A DNA stretch of 64,000 nt from Arenibacter sp. F26102 (GCF_023015865.1 NZ_JALKBC010000006.1:310001-374000), one strand, 5' to 3'; shown: positions 27,395 through 37,546, numbered from the stretch's first letter. Numbers and translations are program-made. Notes: a model not told the origin generated them from the letters alone.

Positions 27395-29020
27395 TTAGAA
27401 CTCAATATTCTTAAAATTTGCCTTCAAAACCAAGGGATAACTACTTCCATTTACTGCTGGCATGGTTATACTCAAATTTTCCTTAGTATGCTTAAAAGTT
27501 ATCTTTCTATCATCGTATAACTGCGTTAAGCTTTTAAGATTTCCTGGGTTGACTTCACTGGATTTTCCTAAAGATGGAATAACAAATTCACCTTTTGACG
27601 GGTTCATGACAATAATGTAAAAATCATCACCTTTAGTGGTGTAGCGCACCTCGTCTGCAGCAAAAAGTGGTGTTGCTGTTGTACGTTGATTGAAATGTTC
27701 ACCTTGCTTTTGAGCTTCAACGGCATTTCTAAGCTCTCCGTCAACGGTTTCTACATGCTCGCCACGAACGCTTTTGCCATCGCCAAAGACTTTCCATGGG
27801 CGCGTACCATAAATAGCCTCACCATTAATTTTTAGCCAATCGCCCACTATATTAACGCTCTTTTTAATTTCGTGCGGAATGGTTCCATCAGGGTTCAATT
27901 CCATGCTTAAAAGTAGGTTTCCGTTTTTACTAACGGCCTCGATTAGCATTTCCAAAATGGTGCGTGCATTATGGGTTAAATGGCGGTCCTTTTTATAAAA
28001 CCAATCGGTAAACGTTATTTCTGATTGCCAAGGATATTCTCGTAAAGTATTACTTCCTCCGGATTCCACTTCGTTAACCGTACCTTTTGCTTCCCTTTTC
28101 AAAAGCATTACGGCATCTATAGTTCCGTTTTTCTTTAGGCTATTGTTATAAAGTTTACGGGTAACTTCCTTACCATAATCCCCGTAAGTGAAGTTAAAAC
28201 CATCGTTATATAACAAATCCGGCGTGTAATTTGTAACCAGTTCGATATGGCGTTTTAACCAGTTTTTCTTGATGTCTTCTATAATTTCTGGCGTGCGATC
28301 TTCTGGTGCGGGACCGTATAAATCTTTAGGATCCAAACCTTCCCACCATTTACCAATTCCATCCGCTTTGGTTAAGTGGCCATCATAAGGCACACCGGCT
28401 TTTTCCCCTTCTTTATCTGAACCAAAAGCGGGTTTCCACCAGTTTAAAAAACGATCGTCGTGACTGGTAACCCCAAATTTTAAACCAGCTTTACGGGTGG
28501 CAGCTTCAAACTCGCCGATAATGTCTTTTTCAGGCCCTACGTTTACTGAATTCCAAGGGTGGTGTGAAGATTGGAACAAATCGAAATGATCGTGATGGTT
28601 GGCCAATGCCACTATATATTTGGCGCCGTTTTCTTTTGAAAAATTAATAAGTGCCTCCGCATCAAAGTTTTCGGCCTTCCATTGGTTAATGACGTCTTTA
28701 TATCCGAACTCTGACGGGTGTCCGTAGGTTTGTAAATGATAGGGATTGGCCATCTTTCCAAACTTCTGTCGCCCCACATCTTTCATATACATATGCCGGG
28801 CATACCAGCCACCACCTTGTTCCGGTACACTTTGCGGACCCCAATGGAACCAGATTCCGAACTTAGCATCCCTAAACCACTCCGGACAACTGTATTGTTC
28901 CGCCAATTGGTCCCAACTTAATTCCTTTTCACTTTCCTGAGCCAAACCAAAAGACGATACACAGCATATTACGATAAATAGCTTTAGACGTGTATTCAAT
29001 CTATCAATATGTAATTTCAT
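27395..29020 (-). CDS. GH29 alpha-L-fucosidase (second type)
   Basis: Seen: 541 aa with type I signal ending VSSFGLAQ. GH29 features: WFRDAKFGIWFHWGPQSVPE (48-67), ALANHHDHFDLFQS (about 138-151), the predicted nucleophile Asp273 in DLLYNDGFNFTYG, and KNGNLLLSMELNPDGTIP. A C-terminal sandwich domain ends GSSYPLVLKAN. It is about 100 residues longer than the GH29 at 11035 and has a Trp-rich insert (FLNWWKPAFGSD). Known: retaining exo-fucosidase; long-form GH29 enzymes often prefer alpha-1,3/1,4 branched fucose, but this is not established for this protein. Context: between sulfatases at 29034 (13-base gap) and 25794 in PUL A. Confidence 0.92.
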   Translation of the reverse strand: MKLHIDRLNTRLKLFIVICCVSSFGLAQESEKELSWDQLAEQYSCPEWFRDAKFGIWFHWGPQSVPEQGGGWYARHMYMKDVGRQKFGKMANPYHLQTYGHPSEFGYKDVINQWKAENFDAEALINFSKENGAKYIVALANHHDHFDLFQSSHHPWNSVNVGPEKDIIGEFEAATRKAGLKFGVTSHDDRFLNWWKPAFGSDKEGEKAGVPYDGHLTKADGIGKWWEGLDPKDLYGPAPEDRTPEIIEDIKKNWLKRHIELVTNYTPDLLYNDGFNFTYGDYGKEVTRKLYNNSLKKNGTIDAVMLLKREAKGTVNEVESGGSNTLREYPWQSEITFTDWFYKKDRHLTHNARTILEMLIEAVSKNGNLLLSMELNPDGTIPHEIKKSVNIVGDWLKINGEAIYGTRPWKVFGDGKSVRGEHVETVDGELRNAVEAQKQGEHFNQRTTATPLFAADEVRYTTKGDDFYIIVMNPSKGEFVIPSLGKSSEVNPGNLKSLTQLYDDRKITFKHTKENLSITMPAVNGSSYPLVLKANFKNIEF

Positions 29021-29033
29021 AATACTTATACCC

Positions 29034-30560
29034 TTATTTATTTGTAACTACCCCTTCATACAGCCCGAACATATCCTTGTTTAGGTCCGCCGTATCCCCA
29101 GTTTCTTTGATCAATGATTTTAGGGACAACTTTAGATCTTCATAGATTCCGTTCACTTCTTTATCACCCAGTAAATTGCTCATTTCCCAGGGGTCATTTT
29201 TAAGGTTGAACAGTTGTTCGGTAAGCATTCCGTCCTTACTACTAACTATTAGTTTATAATCTCCCTTGCGTACTGCCCTGTGTGCCCCTCGCTCTTTAGG
29301 CTTTTTATCTCCCGGCCAGGCATTGTAGGCAAAATGCATTACCTCCCTAACCGCCTCCTGTTGTCCTAAGATTACAGGAGTTAGATCCTTGGTCTCTACA
29401 GAAGCCGGTATTGCCAAGTCCGTAAGTCCACATAAGGTGGGGAAGACGTCGTGCAAGTATGCAAAAGCTGCCTTCTTTTCATTTTTGGGAATCCCAGGTC
29501 CGCTGAAGATCAAAGGGACCTTTACACTGTGTTCATAAACACTTTGCTTTCCCAAAAGGCCGTGTTGACCTACGGCCAAGCCGTTATCTCCTGAAAAAAC
29601 GATAATGGTATTCTCTGCCTCCCCAGATTTTTCCAAGGCTTCCAACACCCGGACAATTTGTGCATCAGTGGCCGAGATCATGGCGTAATAATCAGAAATA
29701 TGTTGTTTTATTTCTTTCTCAGTTCTTGGAAAAGCAGCCAATTTCTCATCCCTTATTTTCATATCCGCAATTGGGAAGGGATGGCCGTCCATAAAGTTTT
29801 TGGGCAATTTGATTTTTTCTGGTGGATATAGATCATGAAATTCCTGTGGCGCCGTCCGCGGGTCATGTGGCGCGGTAAAGGATACGTACATTAGAAACGG
29901 ATTGTCTTTCTCGCGATTTTCTAAATAATCAATTGCAGCATCGGCAAACAGTTCACTGGAAAATTTTTCCTTATCGGCATAAGGTTGGGACCATCCGGAA
30001 CTCGTATCAAAATCTTTTACATTGGTGCCAAAATGCTTTGTCATGCCTCCCAAATAAATAGACTTTCCCTTTTCAAATCCGCGTTCTACCCAATCTTTAC
30101 CATTGTGTTGTTTGCCAGTGGCAAAAGTGGCATATCCGTTGGATCTAAAATATTCGGGGAAGGTAAGTTTATCAGATTTGCCCCTTAGGCTATCAGGAAC
30201 AGAAAATTGCGCGTATACGTTGGGCTCTATGTTAAAATAGTGGCGTCCTGTCATAAGCATGGCCCTACTTGGCGAACAGACTGCCCCATGGGGCGCTCCC
30301 AAAATATAGGCATTGGTAAAGGTGGTACCGGTCGCTATCAAACCATCCAATCCAGGGGTGAGCACCTCATCCATCCCCAAGGCGCCTAGGGTACCATACC
30401 TTTGGTCATCTGTAAAAAGAAATAATATATTGGGCTTTTCTGTCTTAACCGGAGAAACCTTTCTACATCCTATTGCCAAAATAGCCGTTGCCACAAGGAG
30501 GTATTTCCATAAAGGTAGATCGCTAATTCGATGGCCTGTGGTTTTTTTTAACATATTCAT
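29034..30560 (-). CDS. Family S1 sulfatase (formylglycine type), lipoprotein
   Basis: Seen: 508 aa. Lipoprotein signal with a long n-region ending AILAIGC (Cys32). Asp pair in LFTDDQRYGTLGALG, formylglycine motif at Cys95 (GAVCSPSRAMLMTGRHYFNI), GKQHNGKDWVERGF, SFTAPHDPRTAPQEF, FSGDNGLAVGQHGLLGKQSV and RAVRKGDYKLIVSS. The RYGTLGALG and GQHGLLGKQSVYEHS features place it with iduronate-2-sulfatase/choline-sulfatase-like S1 branches, different from the other PUL A sulfatases. Context: first gene after the attenuator hairpin that follows susD; its start is about 110 bases below that hairpin. Specificity unknown. Confidence 0.92.
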   Translation of the reverse strand: MNMLKKTTGHRISDLPLWKYLLVATAILAIGCRKVSPVKTEKPNILFLFTDDQRYGTLGALGMDEVLTPGLDGLIATGTTFTNAYILGAPHGAVCSPSRAMLMTGRHYFNIEPNVYAQFSVPDSLRGKSDKLTFPEYFRSNGYATFATGKQHNGKDWVERGFEKGKSIYLGGMTKHFGTNVKDFDTSSGWSQPYADKEKFSSELFADAAIDYLENREKDNPFLMYVSFTAPHDPRTAPQEFHDLYPPEKIKLPKNFMDGHPFPIADMKIRDEKLAAFPRTEKEIKQHISDYYAMISATDAQIVRVLEALEKSGEAENTIIVFSGDNGLAVGQHGLLGKQSVYEHSVKVPLIFSGPGIPKNEKKAAFAYLHDVFPTLCGLTDLAIPASVETKDLTPVILGQQEAVREVMHFAYNAWPGDKKPKERGAHRAVRKGDYKLIVSSKDGMLTEQLFNLKNDPWEMSNLLGDKEVNGIYEDLKLSLKSLIKETGDTADLNKDMFGLYEGVVTNK

Positions 30561-30670
30561 TAATTTTTTATATCCAAGTCCTTAGATGCCAAAACTTTTA
30601 CCCATTCCGATATTCGACTAATACTAATATCAATTATTGCCTGATTAATTTACTTAATTAAAAGATTAAA

Positions 30671-30695
30671 AAAAGGGAGGAACTACCTCCCTTTT
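30671..30695 (-). terminator. Intergenic attenuator/terminator after susD (PUL A)
   Basis: Seen on the minus strand: a perfect 10-bp stem (AAAAGGGAGG, loop TAGTT, CCTCCCTTTT) followed by more T residues. It is 73 bases past the SusD stop and upstream of the first sulfatase. An intrinsic terminator at this place would give high susC/susD transcript and lower read-through into the enzyme genes, as reported for other Bacteroidota PULs. Confidence 0.85.
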
Positions 30696-30767
30696 AAATC
30701 TAACTAAACTAACTAGGAGGAACATCTCCCCTATTCTTTAAAGGCTTATTACCAGTTACTACTACAA

Positions 30768-32444
30768 TTACCAGCCTGGGTTTTGCGTAAGGTCAGGGTT
30801 AAGTGTCAATTCATCTATTGGTATCGGGAACAAATAATGTTTTGGGTCTTCAAAAGTTCCTCCATTAGGCAAGGAGTTAGGATATGCCAAGATATAACCT
30901 TCGTTATCCAAGACAACATCAGCACCAACTTCCACCTCAGGATATAAGTCCTGATCAAACAATACCCCTCTAATTGGCTTGGTAAACAAGTCTCCTGCTT
31001 TCCAACGTATAATGTCATCATATCTAAAGTTCTCCATAGCCAATTCTACACGTCTTTCCCTTCTAATTTCATCTAGCGCAACGTCAATGCTAGGAAAGTC
31101 AGAATCAACATCTTTAACCATAGTTCCTAGAATCATTGGTGGCATATTCACTCTAGCCCTCAATAAATTTATTGATATATCCAAGTCCGCTTGCGATAAA
31201 ATCCCCAACTCATAAGCAGTCTCTGCATAATTGAGTAAAACTTCGCCATACCTCATCATTATAGCATCAATGTAGCAGTTTTCACGCAAGTTAAATTGTT
31301 CTGGATTAAGATCCCAGTGTTTTTCTATCACGTAACCCGTTCTACTAATTTGCATGGAATGGAAAGTTGATTGACTAGAACCTGGTATAGTAGGTACTCC
31401 TCCATAAAGCAAGTTTGAGTTAGGAGCAGCGACAGTTGCACTTAACCTAGGATCCCTATTATCAAATTCTGTTGACCAACCACCAGAGCCATCATAGATG
31501 GTACTTTGTGAGATAGGTTTTCCTTCAGCATCCAAAAATGAATCGACCAATGATTTGGTAGCGGCATCAAGAGCACTATTTATATCCAATTGATATTGCA
31601 CAGATGAAGTTACCAGGTCCGGCTCATAATCCTTTATCAATATAACCTCAGGACTCGATGTCTTATCTACTTGGGAAAATAGCGTTCTAAAATCTTGTTC
31701 TAAGGAGTACTCACCATTTTCTATCAACTCCTTGGAAGCATTATAAGATTCCTGCAAAAATGGCTTTGGATCTCCAGTCCCATGATATTTCATGTGGGTT
31801 CCTTCATATAAAAATATTCTGGATTTTAATGCCAAGGCTATATTTCTATTAATTCTGCTATTGGGTGAAGTATTATCAGGTAAATGCGTTATGGCATAAT
31901 CAATATTGGCAAGGATAGAATCCATTACCAATTTTCTCGGATCCCTGTCTTCATACAGTTCGGGAGAGTCCACGTTCAGTTCTGATGCCAACCATTTAAA
32001 GTCCCCAAATCGCTTTGCTTTCTGAAAGTAGTGATATACCTTAAAAAATTTGGCTTCTGCTATTAAAGGGTTCAACTGTTCGGCGGGTATATCCGAACCT
32101 TTGGAGTTGTCCAACAATATGTTTAGGTTACGAATCTGGCCATAACCGTATTCATTGTCCGACTCTGGTAGAATATATTCACCGGCCGTTATTTCATCAT
32201 ACTGATCTGGGGCCTGATTATCACTTTGTCTATCGCCATATACTATTGGGCTTGGAAAATAAATTGAACTATGACCAGTAAAAACAGTATAGAACGAGTT
32301 TAAGTATAGTTTAAAATCATCCGTAGATGTCCAAAAAGTATCATTGGTCAATTGCGTTTTTGGAGCCGTATCAAAAAAATCGTCATTACAACCAACCAAA
32401 GCAATTAAGGTTAGTACTAAAAAGTATATTTTATTATTTTTCAT
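30768..32444 (-). CDS. SusD/RagB-type surface glycan-binding lipoprotein (PUL A)
   Basis: Seen: 558 aa. Lipoprotein signal ending LIALVGC followed by NDDFFDTAPKTQLTNDTFWT, the usual SusD start. TPR-like helices include ILLDNSKGSDIPAEQLNPLI and AEAKFFKVYHYFQKAKRFGD; the C-terminal part has DEIRRERRVELAMENFRYDD, the conserved SusD motif, and FPIPIDELTLNPDLTQNPGW at the end. Known: SusD sits as a lid on the SusC barrel at the cell surface and captures oligosaccharides. Context: 19 bases downstream of susC and followed by the attenuator, so the pair forms the high-expression core of PUL A. Substrate is inferred only from the enzymes. Confidence 0.95.
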   Translation of the reverse strand: MKNNKIYFLVLTLIALVGCNDDFFDTAPKTQLTNDTFWTSTDDFKLYLNSFYTVFTGHSSIYFPSPIVYGDRQSDNQAPDQYDEITAGEYILPESDNEYGYGQIRNLNILLDNSKGSDIPAEQLNPLIAEAKFFKVYHYFQKAKRFGDFKWLASELNVDSPELYEDRDPRKLVMDSILANIDYAITHLPDNTSPNSRINRNIALALKSRIFLYEGTHMKYHGTGDPKPFLQESYNASKELIENGEYSLEQDFRTLFSQVDKTSSPEVILIKDYEPDLVTSSVQYQLDINSALDAATKSLVDSFLDAEGKPISQSTIYDGSGGWSTEFDNRDPRLSATVAAPNSNLLYGGVPTIPGSSQSTFHSMQISRTGYVIEKHWDLNPEQFNLRENCYIDAIMMRYGEVLLNYAETAYELGILSQADLDISINLLRARVNMPPMILGTMVKDVDSDFPSIDVALDEIRRERRVELAMENFRYDDIIRWKAGDLFTKPIRGVLFDQDLYPEVEVGADVVLDNEGYILAYPNSLPNGGTFEDPKHYLFPIPIDELTLNPDLTQNPGW

Positions 32445-32463
32445 TATCCTATGTTTTTTTTGA

Positions 32464-35400
32464 TTAAAGAGAAACTTGTATCCCTACTGCAACAGATTTT
32501 CTGTTGGGATATATTTTACCGTTGGTACTTCTTAAATCTCCAAGCGTTTCAGGATCCATCAACCCATATAAGTTATCCTTTGTCCATAGGTTTTGACCGG
32601 ACAAATAAATTCTAAAACTGTGCAAGTTTGCCTTTTCCACAACATTTTCAGGAAAAGTATAGCCTATGGTAATGTTCTTGAGACGTAGAAAGGCCCCACT
32701 TTCAAGAAATCTTGACTGTGTTTGAACATTGTAAGCACTATTTCTACGATAGATTGGTAGTTTGGCATCCGGGTTATCCAGGGACCAGCTGTTTTCCAAT
32801 GCCCAATGGTTTCCGGTGGAATTCACATTATTGCCTTGGGCAGAGTGCCCAAAATATGCTACATTTTGATTTTGCATGGCAATATCCTTTTCTCCTACTC
32901 CCCTAAAGAACATATTGAAGTCTATCCCTTTATACTCCAAGGTGGTCGTAAATCCATAATTATAACGGGGTGTTGCGTTACCGATAATGGTTTTGTCACC
33001 TGGATCATCCAAGGTATTGGAACCACTACTAATTTCCCCATCGCCATTTAAATCCCTATAATATGTATCCCCGGGATCGTCCCCAGCGTTTGCATTAAGC
33101 GTGGAGTGATCTGGAGCAGCATCAATTTCTTCTTGGGATTGGAATATACCTACAGTCTCATACCCCCATATTTCACCAAGAATTTGACCTTCATAAAGGA
33201 AGTTGTTGTTGTTTAAATTGGGAAGTCTACCAGATGGATTAAGTTCATACTCCGTAATCTCGGATTTGCTATCGGATAAATAACCTTTTATACCATAGGT
33301 CAACCCATTCTTGAGTTTTTGTCTCCAACCAAGCTCCAATTCAAAGCCATTGGTTTCCAATGTAGCTCCATTGGTCCTAGGGGCAGATGTTCCCAATGGT
33401 GCTGGCAATGCTTCCCCAGCTACTATCATATCACTTGTTACACGCTTATATATATCAAGGGACATGTTGAACTTATTTTTAAACATTCCCAGATCCACAC
33501 CAAAATTGGTGGTTGTAGCTGTTTCCCAAGTTAGTGTATTGGACACAATACCCGCAGGCAAGATGTTTAAAGGCTCCACTCCATCGATCAAATAATTTAA
33601 TGTTCCGTTTCTGGTGGTCAACAAGGGGCGAAAATCATCTGCCGGCACATCCTGATTACCTAAACTACCATAAGAAGCCCTAAACTTTAAATTACTAATA
33701 ACGGGCACGCTAGTAAAGAAGGATTCTCTGCTCACTACCCAACCAACAGATGCCGATGGAAAGAAACCAAATCTATTGGCCTTAGGAAATACGTCCGAAC
33801 CATCGTAACGGGCATTTACCTCCAAAAAGTACTTCTCGTCGAAGTTATAATTAAATCGACCAAAACCTCCCCTAATTGCCGTGAAGGTATTGGAATCCCC
33901 AACAAAATCCTCCCCAGTTATATTTTCCACAGAAAGGATATCATCTTTGATCAGTCCAAAACCTATTGCCTCAATTTCCAAAAATTCTGTGCTGGTCTGA
34001 TTGTATCCAGCAAGTAATTTGAAGTTGTGCTTTTGGTTGATGTCAAAATCATATGTTGCATAAATATCTACCACATCCTGTGTGCTTACCCTAGACCTCC
34101 TTTGGATATAATCGTTTGCCGATGTCAAGTAATTTACTGTTTCTGGAGTGTTGTCCGTAACAAACTCTATTTGCTGTCTGTTGTTCTCCAATTGAGCGGC
34201 TAAATTTTGATGGCTATAGTTAGCATTGATTACCATGCCCTTGAACGGTTTTATGGCAAAATCGGCCGATAAATTGGTTTCTTGGGTTTCGGTAATTGTC
34301 CTGCCCCCAAAACGCTGATAGGCCAATGCGTGGTTCATAGGAAGACCGGCTCCTTGGGGAAAACCTTCAGGTGTCTCCACCAATTGCCAAGGTTTTGATC
34401 TATCCAGGGCATGCCAGTATGTTCCTATTCCGTAAGCATGAGGCTCGTCATAACCGGTTTTATTGTATCCTGCCCTAAATCCGGCAGTTAGCCAATCATT
34501 TACATCAAAAGTATATTTGAACAAGGTGTTGTATCTTTTTTTCTCATCAGGGTTTACTCTCCACTGACCCTCATCCTTCACATAGGAAAGCGACCCATAA
34601 TATGTGGATCTGGACCCCCCGCCTGAAAGGGAAAGGTTGGTGGTGTTACGTACCGCAAAATCAGCATAAGCTTCTTTATAGATATCGGCGTTTCCAGCAG
34701 TCTGATAATTGCCATTGGGCAATAGGTAATAAGACGGATTGTTTATAGGGTCATCTATATAATCCTGCATATATTGTATATGCTCATCATTGTATAAAGC
34801 CGATTGCCCATTATTCGTTCTGGCCAAATTAGCGGCGTTGGCCGATTCCACAGAATTTAGAGGATCGGGCGTAATAGTCATATCAGAAAAAGTCGTATTA
34901 TGGGAAAACTTAATCTTTGTTGGCGTATCCAATCTCCCATTCTTAGTGGTGACAAGAATAACCCCAAATGCCCCTCTAGCCCCATATATGGCTGCTGAAG
35001 CCGCATCTTTAAGAACCGTTACGCTCGCTATATCGGAAGGACTAAAGTCATTTAATGTTTCGTAAGGAATACCATCTACCAAGATTAAGGGACTTCCACC
35101 ATTTAAGGATTCAAAACCACGAATATTGAAATCGGGCGTTGCATTGGGGGAACCATCGGCTATATTAATGTTAAGGTTAGGTATTGCTCCTTGTAGACTA
35201 GTGGCAATATCAGGAGTAGCCCTATCTTCAAATACCTCTTCACCTATTTGCGAAACTGCACCGGTAACATTGGCTCTTTTTTGGGTTCCATACCCCACAA
35301 CTACTACCTCATCCAAACCGGCAGCGCTTTCTTCCAATGTTATATTCAATATGGACTGGCCGGCCAACGACACCTCTTTGGTTAAAAAACCCAGATATGA

Positions 35401-35976
35401 CACCACCAGTGTGGCATTTTGAGCTTTAACGGAAATTAAGAAATTGCCATCAAAATCAGTTTGTGTTCCATTGCTAGTACCCTTTTCTACAATACTGGCA
35501 CCTGGTAAAGGCACCCCATCGGAATCCATTATGGTACCAGAAACCTGAAATTGATCCACTTTGGGTTTTACATTTCCTTGGGCACTTGGTTTCAGCAAAT
35601 CCCCTATGGTTTTATTTACCTTAAGAACCACTTGTTTATCTATAACCTTATAATTGATTTTGGTTTTGGAAAACAAGGTCCTTAAAATCTTTTCAATATT
35701 TTGTTCCTTTACTTGAATGTCAACTTTCCTGTTTAAATCGAGCTCTCCCTTACTATAAAAGAATTTAAATTCAGAAACCGATTCTATTTCATTTATCACC
35801 TCCAAAACCGAGGCTTTGCTCATATCAAGAGTGATCTTGGTTTTTTGGGCATAGCCCATTCCCGCCTGTAACTGCAGGATAGTTGTGAATAAAAGTAAGA
35901 GTGATAGTTTCATCTTTAAATCGAATTTTGGAAATAAATACTTCCAACCTTCAGGAGTGTTCCTTGGTTTTTTCAT
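32464..35976 (-). CDS. SusC/RagA-type TonB-dependent transporter with N-terminal STN signalling domain (PUL A)
   Basis: Seen: 1170 aa. A cytoplasmic-side extension (MKKPRNTPEGWKYLFPKFDL) precedes the signal peptide, common in this subfamily; Met22 is an alternative start. Then an STN domain (about 47-120, ITLDMSKASVLEVINEIES), a carboxypeptidase-regulatory-like domain (about 143-217, GVPLPGASIVEKGTSNGTQT), the SusC box LDEVVVVGYGTQKRANVTGA, a plug with ASAAIYGARGAFGVILVTTK, and a long beta-barrel ending SVAVGIQVSL. Known: STN domains contact FecR anti-sigma factors, so substrate uptake can switch on transcription. Context: directly downstream of the fecR and ECF sigma genes, which supports such a loop. 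Imports oligosaccharides across the outer membrane with SusD. Confidence 0.96.
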   Translation of the reverse strand: MKKPRNTPEGWKYLFPKFDLKMKLSLLLLFTTILQLQAGMGYAQKTKITLDMSKASVLEVINEIESVSEFKFFYSKGELDLNRKVDIQVKEQNIEKILRTLFSKTKINYKVIDKQVVLKVNKTIGDLLKPSAQGNVKPKVDQFQVSGTIMDSDGVPLPGASIVEKGTSNGTQTDFDGNFLISVKAQNATLVVSYLGFLTKEVSLAGQSILNITLEESAAGLDEVVVVGYGTQKRANVTGAVSQIGEEVFEDRATPDIATSLQGAIPNLNINIADGSPNATPDFNIRGFESLNGGSPLILVDGIPYETLNDFSPSDIASVTVLKDAASAAIYGARGAFGVILVTTKNGRLDTPTKIKFSHNTTFSDMTITPDPLNSVESANAANLARTNNGQSALYNDEHIQYMQDYIDDPINNPSYYLLPNGNYQTAGNADIYKEAYADFAVRNTTNLSLSGGGSRSTYYGSLSYVKDEGQWRVNPDEKKRYNTLFKYTFDVNDWLTAGFRAGYNKTGYDEPHAYGIGTYWHALDRSKPWQLVETPEGFPQGAGLPMNHALAYQRFGGRTITETQETNLSADFAIKPFKGMVINANYSHQNLAAQLENNRQQIEFVTDNTPETVNYLTSANDYIQRRSRVSTQDVVDIYATYDFDINQKHNFKLLAGYNQTSTEFLEIEAIGFGLIKDDILSVENITGEDFVGDSNTFTAIRGGFGRFNYNFDEKYFLEVNARYDGSDVFPKANRFGFFPSASVGWVVSRESFFTSVPVISNLKFRASYGSLGNQDVPADDFRPLLTTRNGTLNYLIDGVEPLNILPAGIVSNTLTWETATTTNFGVDLGMFKNKFNMSLDIYKRVTSDMIVAGEALPAPLGTSAPRTNGATLETNGFELELGWRQKLKNGLTYGIKGYLSDSKSEITEYELNPSGRLPNLNNNNFLYEGQILGEIWGYETVGIFQSQEEIDAAPDHSTLNANAGDDPGDTYYRDLNGDGEISSGSNTLDDPGDKTIIGNATPRYNYGFTTTLEYKGIDFNMFFRGVGEKDIAMQNQNVAYFGHSAQGNNVNSTGNHWALENSWSLDNPDAKLPIYRRNSAYNVQTQSRFLESGAFLRLKNITIGYTFPENVVEKANLHSFRIYLSGQNLWTKDNLYGLMDPETLGDLRSTNGKIYPNRKSVAVGIQVSL

Positions 35977-36023
35977 AATTTTGATTTGATTTTAGTTATT
36001 AAGCGACTTTGATCATTTTACAG

Positions 36024-36051
36024 ATCGGAAGGTGCTCCAACACTTTCCGAT
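36024..36051. terminator. Hairpin between fecR and susC
   Basis: Seen: arms ATCGGAAGGTG (36024-36034) and CACTTTCCGAT (36041-36051), pairing with one G-T wobble. The T-run follows it on the plus strand, where no gene ends; on the minus strand the flank is not U-rich. It lies in the 160-base spacer between the fecR stop and susC start, so it may be a weak terminator or a structured leader of susC. Confidence 0.45.
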
Positions 36052-36136
36052 TTTTTTTATTCCCTTTTCGAAATTTCATAGGCAACTTTTTTTAGTTTTT
36101 CCAGGATTCATATTTGGTTAATTTTGCACAATTACA

Positions 36137-37345
36137 TTATTTCACTTGCCGCTTCTCCGTAATGGTTATTTTGCTCCCTTCAACAGAATAGCTAAAAGCG
36201 GTATGTTCTTGACAAATTTGCAATATTTGATCCAGGGATTCCTTCCCGAAGGTCCCGGTGAATTTTTTGCCGTTCAAAGCTTCGTACCGGTTATCGATTT
36301 CCACATTGAAATGGCGCTCCAATTCCTTGACCATCAAATAAAATGGATCATCTTCGAACAGCAACTTGCCATCCTTCCAGGATATATACTTTTCAACATT
36401 CACCTCAGCCACATCAATCACATTATTCTCATAAACGGCCCGCTCACCAGGTTGGATCATAATATGTTCGCCTGCCCTATCGCCATTAACCATAGTTACA
36501 TCTACACTACCTTCAATCAATACTGTGGAGGTATTATTTTCGTTTTTATAACTGGAAACATTGAACTCCGTACCGTGAACTCTGGTATTCATATCATGGG
36601 TCATGACCGTAAATGGCCTAGCCTTATCCTTTTCCACAGAGAAATAGGCTTCCCCATCCAAATAAACATCCCTGGGTGTATCTTTTAAAAAATTGACGGG
36701 ATACCGCAGTTTGGAGCCCGAATTTAAAAACACATGGGTCCCATCGGACAGTAAGAGTTCAAATTTCTTACCATAGGGAACAGCAAGTTCATTGTACTCC
36801 AACTTCTTGGTATCTTCATTTTTATCCTCATAATGCAGCACATTTTGCTCTTGCCTCACCACTACATTACCATTAGCGTTGGCAACCACATTTGAAGAGG
36901 TATCGTCCAAAACCTTAATTGTACCATCCTGTAACTGCAAAGTTATCTGGGGGGTATTGTCAATAGGAAATTTTTCTGACGAACTAAACGCGCCGGCTAG
37001 ATAAAGGCCAATACTGCTTACAAAAAGCCCTAAAAACACTGCCGCCACACTAAAGTATCTCCGATTTTTAGCCTTACCCTGTAATTTTATTTCGTTTACC
37101 GTATCCCTTCTGTTCTCAATAATATTCCTCCACATGGCATCGAAATCCTGACTGGACAACTTATCCTCATCATAATTCATCAACATCACCAATCTTTTGG
37201 CTTTGTCCACTTCTTCCTTTTTATTGGGGTAATCTGCCAACCAATTTTCCCAGAACATATTGGTCATGGCGTCAGGGTCCAATACCCATCTAAGGAAATA
37301 TTCGTCCGTAATAAAATCTTCTATGTCGTAATTCTTGTATTTCAT
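36137..37345 (-). CDS. FecR-type anti-sigma factor
   Basis: Seen: 402 aa. A cytoplasmic N-terminus (about 1-90) has the FecR_N-like LRWVLDPDAMTNMFWENWLA; one membrane helix follows (about 97-117, FSVAAVFLGLFVSSIGLYLA). The periplasmic FecR domain shows LAVPYGKKFELLLSDGTHVF, LNSGSKLRYPVNF, DVYLDGEAYFSVEKD and HGTEFNVSSY. The C-terminal DUF4974-like part (about 325-400) has LLFEDDPFYLMVKELERHFN and FTGTFGKESLDQIL. Known: holds an ECF sigma factor inactive until the STN domain of its partner SusC signals. Context: between the sigma gene and the STN-bearing SusC, the standard transenvelope order. Confidence 0.95.
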   Translation of the reverse strand: MKYKNYDIEDFITDEYFLRWVLDPDAMTNMFWENWLADYPNKKEEVDKAKRLVMLMNYDEDKLSSQDFDAMWRNIIENRRDTVNEIKLQGKAKNRRYFSVAAVFLGLFVSSIGLYLAGAFSSSEKFPIDNTPQITLQLQDGTIKVLDDTSSNVVANANGNVVVRQEQNVLHYEDKNEDTKKLEYNELAVPYGKKFELLLSDGTHVFLNSGSKLRYPVNFLKDTPRDVYLDGEAYFSVEKDKARPFTVMTHDMNTRVHGTEFNVSSYKNENNTSTVLIEGSVDVTMVNGDRAGEHIMIQPGERAVYENNVIDVAEVNVEKYISWKDGKLLFEDDPFYLMVKELERHFNVEIDNRYEALNGKKFTGTFGKESLDQILQICQEHTAFSYSVEGSKITITEKRQVK

Positions 37346-37546
37346 TTTCCTCGAAAAAACAAAGCAAATTCCAGTGCTTTATTATATAGAGGGAGTAGTT
37401 GTTGTTTTTACTTAAAAAAAACTTAATTTTTTTTAAGAACAATTCACCGTTCCCATCAAAAATACCTGTAAAGTACTGAGAACACTACCCTTATATGGGT
37501 TTCTACAAATTCTACAAAAAGTTAAAAAAAAGTGAAGAAGCAACTA

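Noticed and set aside
36146-36688. 180-codon plus-strand frame opposite fecR
   Set aside because: Antisense shadow; fecR has clear domains and context on the minus strand.
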